Assembly (NCBI GenBank): GCA_963693305.1 | Contig: OY855904.1 | Span: 15,957,496-16,021,495 of the forward strand | Reading direction: 5' to 3' | Length of the DNA: 64,000 nt | Source of the DNA: Meandrina meandrites | Taxonomy: Eukaryota; Cnidaria; Anthozoa; Scleractinia; Meandrinidae | Part shown: positions 41,925-53,798 of the stretch, one piece after another | How positions within the stretch are numbered: position 1 is the stretch's first letter | Layout of the letters: every line of letters begins with the position of its first letter | Notes under the pieces: model-generated | Seen by the model: the letters and a program-made list of their open reading frames with translations, nothing else | What the model was told of the DNA's origin: nothing | Database searches by the model: none | Translations under genes and position numbers: made by a program

Positions 41925-44900
41925 GCTCAACAAAATTACTCGTTTCTGTTTGTACGAGAACAGTACAATAAATCCCAAATTGGTCTCCGTGGGAGTACCT
42001 ATTACTCTTCTTTCCGAAGTTGCCACAAAGTCTTCCCAATATTTCCGAAGTTTACCGGAAGCCTTCCGAATTAAGAATTCCAAAGTTATCCGAAGACTTA
42101 CGAAGCTGACTCAACGTCTTCCGATGACTTTCTTAGTTGACTCGAAGACTTATGAAGATTTCTGAACTTACCCAAAGTAGTCTGAAGATGTTTATGATTC
42201 GTAGGACGAAAATATGCTCGTAATTTTGTTGAATATACTATAACTGTGTTATCTGCTAGGGTCTGAAGTCGAGCACGAGGCCACATGGTCAAGGTAAATC
42301 ACGAATACCTACTAATCACTAATCATAATCGAGGTTGTGTGACTTCCTTTTGTGTAAGAAATTTACAAAGAAACGTTCTGATAATTAAGTAGAAATGTAA
42401 GTTAAAGCACTCGTATGTGTATATAGAAAGTTTTCGATTTTTTATTATCCAATCAAAGAATAGCGCCAGTACTCAAGAGTACTCGGAAAGTTGTCACGCC
42501 ATTATGGCGCGACCACTTGCTTAGCAACTTAGAGACGAAATCTGCGGACTCAGTCCGGTCTCGGAGACCATAAGTACTTGTTAAGGGGAGTGACATTTTT
42601 CCCCATAAAAACGTCTAAACAGCTTGGACTCCACAACATCGGGTACGAACTAAACTAACCGAGTACTGTTTTGCTTGTGGATACATACCTTTATATATGT
42701 TTACACTACTTGAACAAGACAGGCAATCACAGTGACTTGTGGCATTCTTTATCGCCCGTCTTATGTGTTGTTTTGATTTTGAGGATTGATTCAATTAAAC
42801 CTGCCACATTCGTTAATCACACGCATGTTTATATATGCGCTCCTCAACAAAGGATAAGCAAAGCTCGCACCGAAGTGGTAGCACATATCTCGATATTAAT
42901 TATCATTTGTACCAACCTTTTCCTTGTTTAAAGCTCCATGAGGTAAAAAGGTGGCCAAAGAGGTACAAACATCTGAGACGTGGAACATTCTTGTGGTAAC
43001 GATCCTGTGAAGCTGCCAAACTGGATTGGCACGAAGAAAGGTTCTCTTCAACAACCGGTCAACTTCGAAGGCTGAAGCCAGACGAGGCCACACATCTGAA
43101 AAATCCCTACAGAGGAATTGTTTGTCATTTAATGAATTAATCTCGAGCATTAAAAAGTTCTGAAAGGAATCTCCGAGAGTTAGCTGACAACAATACAGTA
43201 CATGTAGCGAAAAAGTACAAAAGTAAAAATAATAATAATGGATTGTTTGTTAGATCAGTTGTTTGTTTCTTATTTTTCTTTGCCGTTCAATGGATTAATA
43301 ACTTTGTCAATTGAAACACGAGCATTAAAAGACAGAAATGAATCTTCGCGAGTAAGATGGTAAAAGAGTTACTGCTACTATACCTATACTGCTTTTCTTC
43401 GATATTCAAAGGTTTATATTCACATATTTAGATAATCGAGGGTAGAGGACATAAAAGAGGAAACCAATACAAAATTTGGAAATTTGTTACAAAATTATGC
43501 TGAACGGTTAGTAGTCAAAGATACAAGGTCTTGTATAATCGCCTTTGCAAGTTTTCACTCGCAAAATTCGATTTCTGTGCCAGTTGAAATTTCACGAGAT
43601 GATACAAGCTGTATGCTTAACCGTTACTTGCATACAAACCACTCATAACAATTTGGGTCTAGATCCTTTACTGTATTAATTTCTTACTGATTGTCAGATC
43701 TCTGAAACTCTGTTACATTGAGTTTCTGGGCTCCCCACCAGACGAGATTTTTAGGCGATCCTCCGGTATCAGGTTCCTCAAAGGGTTTCGAGTCTCCTCG
43801 TAAGAAATGTAACAGTGGTATGGCCAAGAGCCATTCCGGATTGGATGTCCAGGTGTCCTTCATGCACTGATTACAAAGGCTTTCAATTGCACTTACGGCG
43901 GACCTGATGAAAGATAATGTTCAATATGTTTAATTACAAAAACCATCATAGTAAAATTCAGTCAGAGTCGCGTCCACCTGTAGCGTGCGCCATGCAAGAC
44001 CAAGTTTTCCTTACGAGCATGCAGTAACAAAGTCAAGTCATTATTTGCGATGTAATTACGTTCGAATGAACTGAGGAGACCACAAACAGTTTACGAAAGT
44101 TAGCAAAGCTCCAACGATGTAATTATAAACAGGATGTTTAAGCTTGACGAAGACAAAAAGAAACGACGAACTTGAAAAAGTTTGGCCAAGCGCCATTCGT
44201 GACGTTTGTCACTCTTTTATGAGGATGAGGTTATTAATCCTTGTAGAGCGTTTTCGCTCTTGTGACCAGCGGCCCTGCTGGTTAACTGCAACAAAACATG
44301 ATATTTGCATAAATTCAATAGAGTTAAGTACACCAATATGGCCGCCGTTTCTTTAATTTGAAACACCAATGTTGTCGCGGAGATGTCATATGATAGCGCT
44401 CTATAAGAAACTTATTTATATTGTGGCTTTCCCAGTTAATTTATAAACTGTGTGAAAGTAAACTGAGGTACTTTCATGTCTAAGAAATAGCAAACGTGCG
44501 CTGTGACTGGGTGGGGAAGTTCAGTATGTGAACCTTAGTGCAAAACGAGCCTTTTATGTGATGGTCACCAAATACCCTTGGGTGTGTTTATTTATTGTAA
44601 GTTGTTTATACATCCTCAAATACAAGTATTTTACCACGTCTGGACTCTTTGATGCAGGAACCCTCGGTACGGAGCAGAAACAACCTCGAAGGCGGTTGCA
44701 AAATAAGTTCCACAATCTATCGATTTGGTTCTAAGGCCCTACCCATACGTATCCGTTTTTGCTCGAAAACGCAACTTTTTCTTTGCGGATTGGCCATGTG
44801 TCCACGTGTATCCAGTGAAAACGGTGACCAAAAACGTAGGTTTCGAAAACGCTCTCCAGAGTGGAAATTTGACGTCAAAGAAACTGATGCCAGGCTTGCC

Positions 44901-47900
44901 TTAATTTTTAAAACTTATAGCATATCTAATTTTAATATCTTCTTCCAAGTAAAATGTTCAAGCTTGGGCATCTTTTACTGCCAGTCTTAAAAAATCGAAG
45001 CGTTAAGCGAGTCAACAGAGATCCACAAGCAAGACCTCGGAGGATCTACTAAGTTAGACCAGTATTTAAAAATGCTTGCTGATACAATTTTGTCAACCAA
45101 ACATTGATTTCAGAGGAACAGAAGGTAAATTTTGGATGATTCAAGGTCAACACTTATAACTAGGGATAGTTAACACTACAGCTGCCCCCGCTGTTATCCC
45201 TTTTTTCTCAGCGTATCCGTTACTACATATATGTTATTTGCCGGCTGGGAGGTCCGTATCGTGAAAAACTGTGACCGAGGTCTTGAAAATGCTGCCCGAG
45301 GCCGCAGGCCGAAGGCAGCATTTTCAAGGCCGAGGTCACAGTTTTTCACGATACGGACCGACCAAAAGCCGGTAAATAACTTTTTTTTTTCCTACTTGAT
45401 AAAAAAAACTAAAAAGATTGTCTTGCAAAATGTGTTTGCATTATACGCGCGCATCCAAAGTTGAATCGATCGCTAAGCTACGGCACAGGGAGACCACAAT
45501 ATTTGAGGAAATGAATAAATGAATAAAGAATAATATTATTCACGTGGTTTTCTGTATTGTTTTTCTTATATGTACAGTAGGCGTCAATAAACGCGACAGC
45601 ACCGCTATCGTGTGCAGAGCTGCTCAAGTGCGCGAGCGGATTTGAAATATGCTAATCTTTTACCTACAATATTAATAAGTAACAAGGGTGGCAACTCTTT
45701 CACGAAATAATTTGAACACGCTGTGCGAAATCGCTTTAAACTCGCTTCTTTCGCACCTTTTTGCGACCAAAATCTACCCAAACGAAAGCTAGATAATTTG
45801 CGAATACTCTTACCTGACAGTTTCCTGAAAAGGAGCGATTTCCAGCCAGAATTTGAGTTCCCTTTTAGCAGTTTTGCTCGGAGTTTTTTTTCGTTACATG
45901 TGCGGCCCGTTACCTTGGCACATACGCGCGAGATTTACGCGCCATCAAGTGCGAATCAGTGACGCTGCCTCCCCTGCAAAAATGTTTTTGTGCAAACACT
46001 TATTTCTCCCGGTCAGTCAAAATTTGCGCGTGTCCGGAAATCACGAACAATGTGTTGTGCGCGAATTTCACGCAACCATTTTGCCACAATATGAAAGCGC
46101 AATATTTGCCGCGAATTCGCCGTGAACTAGATCGGAAAAGGCAAATTTTGACTGACCGGGAGAAATGAGTGTTTGCACAAATACATTTTTGCAGGGGAGG
46201 CAGCGTCACTGATTCGCACTTGATGGCGCGTAAATCTCGCGCGTATGTGCCAAGGTAACGGGCCGGTCAACGGGCCGCACATGTAACGAAAAAAAACTCC
46301 GAGCAAAACTGCTAAAAGGGAACTCAAATTCTGGCTGGAAATCGCTCCTTTTCAGGAAACTGTCAGGTAAGAGTATTCGCAAATTATCTAGCTTTCGTTT
46401 GGGTAGATTTTGGTCGCAAAAAGGTGCGAAAGAAGCGAGTTTAAAGCGATTTCGCACAGCGTGTTCAAATTATTTCGTGAAAGAGTTGCCACCCTTGTTA
46501 CTTATTAATATTGTAGGTAAAAAATTAGCATATTTCAAATCCGCTCGCGCACTTGAGCAGCTCTGCACACGATAGCGGTGCTGTCGCGTTTATTGACGCC
46601 TACTGTACATATAAGAAAAACAATACAGAAAACCACGTGAATAATATTATTCTTTATTCATTTATTCATTTCCTCAAATATTGTGGTCTCCCTGCGGCTA
46701 CGGCAAGAGTGAAGAATGATTTGTGTACAGTACTCACGGAAAAGGTCATCAGAAAAAAAGAGAAAAGTAACTTTATAATAAAAAAGCACAATGTAGCAGC
46801 AAAAGAGAGCATCAAAAAATCGCGAGTCACGAAAGTAAATTTGAATGAAGCTGAAATGAGTGTGTATTTTGGTCCCCTACACACTGCACAATTTTGCGAG
46901 AATTAATTTGACTGTTTTTTATCAAAACAACTCATTTTCTTGAATGGTGATAAGCAGTATTCGGTTTGGGGGAAAGTAGCAGAAAGGCAAAGCGTTTGAA
47001 AGGATGAATCGAGTCTGTAAACCAGCGACTTGCAGTAAAACGCATAACGGCGTGAAAATCAGTGCGAATGCACAAACAACGATCGACAAACTACGGCTAT
47101 TAAACTATAACTTGATTTTGTCGATAAATACAAAGAACACCCGCCTATTGGAGAACTTCAAGGCCTTTAATTCCGTTGCTAATTTAGCTTTTGAAAGATT
47201 CAATCGGGTATGTAAGCCGGCGACTTGCAGTTAAGTACAATGGCGTGAAAATCAGTGCGAATGCACAAACAACGATCGATAAACTACCGCCATAAAACTA
47301 GAACAATTTGATTTTGTCAATAAAGAGAATGAGTACTCGCCTTTTGGAGAACTTCAAGGCTGCTAATTTTTCCTTTCACATTTACAACGGATGGTGAACA
47401 TCTACATAAATTTCGCTGATTTGAAGAGCAAAACATTCATGGGTTCTTCGTTCCTCTCACCACGAAATGAAAAACAATCCTGGAAAACTCGGAGCGGTCC
47501 TCCTGGAGCGGTCCGTACGCGGGGTCCGAATGGGAAAATCCGGACCGCTGGAGCACGCGGAATTAGCCAATCAGATTCGAGGATTTAGGATTCCGGACCA
47601 CTGAGATGCTTCAGAAAAAAATAAAGTCAATTATTTCCCTTCATATTTTGGCTCTTCTATTTTCTTAATTGATTGAAAATCAGTTTTCTGTTTGAAGCAG
47701 TCTTGCGATAATTCAGAAGAAAGCACTAATTTTTCACGTGTTCTGCTCACAAAGCATCACTTGTTTCTGGCCTTCTCTTTTTCAAGATCATGGGACGAGG
47801 ACGTCCCATTTAAAACAAACTTTCAGTATGAATTGTTGAGGTCAAGTACCTAAGTAAAACAAAGCCAAATTATACAAAAATTCTGAAGAATTACATGTAA

Positions 47901-50900
47901 TAATCACGTAAATTTAATTACACGAACGCGTCCCGAAATTCCAGAGATCATTTTCCTTTTTTTGCTGTAATGAGTGATCTCAGCGAGGATAAACTTTGGT
48001 AATAGCCAAACGTTTTAAAACTACCAATTGGGACCAGCTGTTTTCAGATTTTTTGTTTCAATATATTAGGGCTGGGAGCTCAAAGCAACAATGACCAACT
48101 TGACAGCTGAGCTCGAAACGGATGCCAAAAGATTTCTCACCTCTCTCAATGTAAACGCAACTCTTTTTGAATTCTCTTTCCTTCTTGACAAGTTTCAGGT
48201 ACAAATTTTACTTAAATGCCTTAAGACTGATCGAGTCATTTATCTTTTATTTCTACCACTTGAGGTTTTTTACTGTTATGTTCCAGCTAAAAGCCGAAAG
48301 CACTGGATCGACAGCTTACTAGTTATACATATATGTCTCAAGTGAAAACTTTCTCACTTCTCTGCGAATTTCAACGCTCGCGGTATCTTTTAAAAACTTC
48401 CCTTCTTTAACTCTTTTTAAACTTATCGCAGCTGCTAACTTTATATCTTGGTTGTGCCCTGAGTCTTTCAAACTCCTCGTGTAGAGTGTGATTTGTGTCT
48501 GACACTTGAAATCTCGATTTCGGATTGAGTCTGTCAATCCTGCGAGCGAACGAGGGCTGCTCGCAACACGCTAACAAGAGAAATTTCTAGACCAATACGT
48601 ACTATTACTGTTTTTGTTCATATCAATTGCGCAAGTATCGGCGTCTAGACCTAATGTGAAATCAATAAAGCTCGAAGGAAACTGTAGCAACCCATCTGCA
48701 ATCAACGCTTGCAAGCGTGCACGTGCTCACACTTTGGTTTGTCATTATCACCCAATTATCGTTTATCTTGCGTCATCATTTACCAATCACCGTACAGGGA
48801 ATTTTATCACACCTACCGATACTTGCGGGCCCACTTTGAGCAAGTCGAGATTTTGTCTGGTATACTATATATATACTGTATATACGCGCGGACTACAATG
48901 ATGCCTCCTCGGGTTTTGGCCTCTGGGCCAAAACCCTGCAGGGGCAAAAAATATCCGTTTTCAAACAGAAACGGATACGTAAGGACGTACGAGAACGATA
49001 CGTGTGGACGCGATTTTTAAAAAAAAAAAAACGGCGAAAATAATTCCGTTAAAATTACTACCATTTTACCCTGATTACTCACTCTCTGAACTCGTCGCTA
49101 AACTCGGCCAGTACTGCTTCATAAGCAGTACACTTCTTCTCAGTTGGATCCGCCTCAAGCGATAAGCAGCTCAGCATTGATTTAACTTCCTCTTTCTTTA
49201 ATGCCATTGAGTATATTTTCACCAGCACTATGATGGCAAGCGAAGAAAGTACTGCGGACACGTGAGCACTTGATCCCACCTTATATTCAGCCAAGGTGGC
49301 GATGTTTTCTGCCATCTTTGGTTTCAAAAAGTCAGCAAGGGCCTACAAATTAGTTCAAAATAATTTCAGAACTGTAAAGGGTGGGAAGTCGGTGTCAGTG
49401 TCAGTGTAAGGGAAAAGGCAGGAGAACATTTCACCTTCCTTAGAACATACAATTAACTACTTTAACACTCTGATGATGATTTTAATGAAGGAAAACATTT
49501 AGTAGATTTTTTAAACAGCTTTTTACCTAATTTTAATACTTTAGTTACGTTCTTTACTAAGTAACACACAACTCTATTCGAAGTTACAACGCGCATCAAC
49601 TTTATACCAAACATGATCTGCACCGTTAACAACGGTATTAAACCACAACATAGCCTGCGAGAGCAGAAGGCTTTTTCGGCTCGAGTTTCAGAGTTTCTAG
49701 CCTGTGAGTTTCACTCGCTGGGTTAAACTCGAGCCGAAAGAGCCGTCTGCTCTCGCAGGCTAACCACAACATGAAATTAAATCCACATATATAAGCATCT
49801 CGCCGCTTAACAAATTACCTTTCGGACATCAAAATTTGTGGGATGCCTTTGCCGACGGTAACCACTCTCTTGTATCCAAACATTAGTCAAGCATTTCACA
49901 ACCTTTTGAAGTTTCATCAATGCCTCTGTGGCATCCATTTTTTCGGTTGCCTCGTTCACAACAAAACCACTCCACTTTGGAAGAAAACAAAACAACGCCT
50001 TTGTGCGATAGTCAACCGTCTTATCCCTAGAAAACATATCCATGACTCGAGAAAACATGCCTTTGTCACCATAGACATATGCCACTCCGTCGAATTGATT
50101 CCACGTGGCTGTTGGGCAAGATCAAAATAGAAAATATGTTCCCAAAGTGTGAAGATATAGGATAAACTTGAGAGAACTTGAACCTTGCGAACGAGTGACC
50201 GACCGCAACCTTCGGCAACCTGCGGTATCTTTTAAACGCAACAAAACCACAACACTTCCGATACACACTTAAAGAAAGAAAGAACAACGCTACGAAAGTT
50301 GGCGTAGGCTATAAGCAAAAATTAAATACAGAGAAAGAGAACATTTCAGTAGTGTTCCTGATCTGTTGCCAGTGAGTCATCAAATATCAGTTACGAGGAG
50401 AGACAAATAAAATAAAGGATAATCCGAATCCAAATAAATGCATTTTCACAGCTGCGTGAAAATTGGGCGCGCCTCGCCTCGTCCCCAATTTTCACACGGG
50501 CATTTTCTTTTTCGCTTCACGCTTGACGGAATGCTCGTTGTCTAAGCGCACTCGTCCATGACAAACTTTGGGTCATAACTTTTTCGGCTTTAACCTGATG
50601 GCTATCGGCAAAAACTTTGAGAAAACTTCCATCTGGAGAATAATATTTTTAATAATATTTGGATTAGCTGGATCCACTTTTTCAACAAAATCACAACCAG
50701 TGAAAATTTTCGTCGATCTATTTTTGTTTTGGATCAGTTCATATTGACAAAATACATACCGTAACCAGGTTTCAGCAAAATTGCTAAAGTAGAAGGGCGA
50801 AAATGTAAACTAACGGTTAAAATTTGACTTAAAATTCTCTTGACTTTTTCTATACCTTATGCTCTTTGACGGAACAAGCCACGAATCCCAATCTTTGCTA

Positions 50901-53767
50901 GAAGTCTTCCCAATGTTTGTCAAACCAGAGGTTGCGATTTCAAATTACAAACTTTTTTCGAAAATTATACAGCACCAGTTTTGTGTCAAACCCTTCCACG
51001 GGTCGGATTATCCTCTTTTTTATTTTATATTATTTTACTGTACTTCAAATTATCAGCAGACAGTGAAGAGGAACAACCTCTACCAAAAGTGGCGACAACG
51101 ACCAAAGAGATATTTACTTACCTCCCGGTTCAATTTGCTCTTCCGGGATTTTAAGAACCCGGTCAACAATGCCATAGTACTGCGCTGGAAACTCTGGTAA
51201 ATCTTCCCAGTAAACAGTTCCTTTTTTGACCACCACGTATTTGTAGAAAGTGCCTCTGCGAGCCCGATCAAGGCTTATTGTGAACTGACCACGAAAAAGT
51301 ATAAGTTTGTCTTTGTCTTTGCTCTTATCAATTCTGCAGTAAAATCACCAATAATGTGAGAACAGCATATCAGATCGTTTTATTTAGTGAAAGTTGCGTC
51401 TTATCATTTTATGGCTTTGGGAACACAATGGTAGCCTTAACGCTTACACTCGCCTACATCGCCAATACAACCTGATTGTTAGCAGATTCGCATTGCCGCT
51501 CAAACTTAACTACGGATCGAAAATGACATTGTTGCTTACGTCTGATAGCTCAAACGACACTAGCTAATTTGTATCATTCTCACTCTCCTTACAAACCAAT
51601 CTCACATGCATGAGCATATCTAACTTAAAGGTACAAAAGTTTAACTTTTCTTTGCCCTTAAATTGTGACTAAGGACACGTTCTATTGGATTGACCGTTTT
51701 AGGCTGGTAGGGTCGGGGGGTTTTTATTGGGAAAAATCGTTTTTCATTGGTTGGTTGATCAACATTTTCTACCAGCATCGAGATCGATTAAAACATTCTA
51801 TTGGTAAAAGTTTCCTAACAGAAAACTTTTCCAGCCATTTTGGCTGAAAAAGTTGATAAATATTTTTAAAAAGATCCACAATCAGCTAGCTGAAAATAGT
51901 CAATCCTAAACGGACCAAAGCCTAACTGTTAGCAACTGTTCTAACCTTGAACGTTTGGAAAAGTGTGCTATTTGGGACATTTCTACCAAATCGCCAAGAT
52001 TGGGTTTAATTGGTCCCAATAACACACAACATGAAAGCTGAAGTAATGAAAAAACGTTACCTTTTACAGCAAAAAATACTCACTCTACTTCACTCATATC
52101 AACACAATTCAGTTCAAAGTTGCCAAAATCTGCACCACCTGCTCGCACAAAAAAATTTTCCTGATCCGTCATTTTAAAATTTGACGCAAGCAAAACATGG
52201 AACACCACAGTAACCCCAGCTTCTGGTTTAACCTGTTGTAGGCTTGAAGGTGGCTTTGTTCTGTGAAGTGATCAGTAGAAAAATATTAACAAACCATGAT
52301 AATACGAGGGAAATAAATAACTTTTACAACATTTACAGTCATGCCAGGCGAAGCGTACCCCCCCCCCCCCCCCCCTAGAGTACATTAATGAATTGATTAT
52401 TCGAAATTTGAATAAGCTAGCAATTTCAAGAATGCATTCATCTTAGTATTAATGGCAGTGATAAACAAATTTTACGCGTCAAATTAAACTTTGTAAAAGG
52501 GAAAGCCATTTTTAAGATTTTCGTGGACCTTTAACTTCAATTTCTATTTTTCTGCGTTTGTAAATCGCATGAAACTGGACGGTTTACAGATCTTGACGGA
52601 AATTTTTTCACCAGTTCAGATTCATGATTGCTCGTGCGAAACGTCTGACACGCCAACTTTAAAGCTTGATGACGAATCATGCAACGTTTGAGACTCAATT
52701 TGAACATGTCTTTTTTTAGATGATTCAACTTCTCGCCTTCTCTTTAATTCAAATCAAGCGGTTGTGATCAGAAACCTAACTCTGATTAGAACATTAATCG
52801 ACGCTGCCATTAATAGTAAGATGAATGTATTCTTGAAATTGCTAGCGGATTCAAATTTCGAATAATCAATTCATTAATGTACTCTAGGGGGGGGGGGGGG
52901 GGGGTACGCTTCGCCTGGCACGACTGTAATTAACCTGCAGAACATTTTTTCAATGATATAGGGCAGTAGTTAAGTAAGCGAGTAACTTTATTTTGACGGG
53001 GGAAAAACATTACAGTCGGAAACTGATAACATGTTCAGTTCAAGACTTACAGATTGTTAGGGAAATCACGACATATAGACGCACGTATGTATCGTGCGAA
53101 CAGAGACAGGAGGAAAGGATATAGGATTAAGCAAATCTCATTGCTGTCACTCCCTTGTTCGCGCTTTTCTTTCACAGCATCTTTCCACCACAATCTGATA
53201 GGGCTCAAAACAACTTACTTATGGGCCAAACAAAGGAGGGTTGAAACCAAGCAAGTCAAAAAACAGCTCGCTTCGGGACTTTATGGTTGACAAATGGCAC
53301 AAGTGTTTTTTGTTTGTTTGTTTGTTTGTTGTTTTGTTTTGTTTCTTCGCTTTGTTTTATATCTTTTTCTATTTTAACTTACGTCGAAGCGTGTTTCTCC
53401 ACCTTGCCTCTCCCAGTTTCATCGTTATTCTGGTTTCTCTTTCCTTTCTGACTCCCAGGAGGTTTTTGTTGTTGACTGTCACTCTTTCTGTACCAAACCC
53501 CACCTTCATCCTTGTAGCCCTAACAACAAAACAAGTCTTTCAACAAGTTTGCAGTTTATATATATCTTTCATCTTCGTCAAGAATTAAATTACCGAGTAC
53601 ATGACAAATTATCGAGGCAATTAGCAGTTCCAAAAATAATCGATCAAAAAAAATTGTAACCACTAAAATGTACGTCACACGTTTTTACCTTGAGAACTTT
53701 CGTTTTCTTTTTCTGTTTGTTGGTTTATTTGTTCTTTGTTTGTTTGTTTGTTTCTTTCATTCTTTCC

Positions 53768-53798
<31 letters not shown>

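Larger units (their letters stand above)
36416..42243. mobile_element. Older short inverted-repeat element split by the LINE
   Basis: The left terminus is TTATAGTACGCTCAACAAAA followed by TTA; the right terminus, reverse-complemented, is TTATAGTATATTCAACAAAA followed by TTACGAG. With the LINE and one target copy removed, the element is about 330 bases. Its interior (about 42014-42190) holds degenerate TCCGAAG repeats. Confidence 0.65.

Noticed and set aside
45723..46457. Pair of similar ORFs on opposite strands as duplicated genes
   Set aside because: They are mirror images produced by the inverted arms of the foldback element and have no similarity to known proteins.
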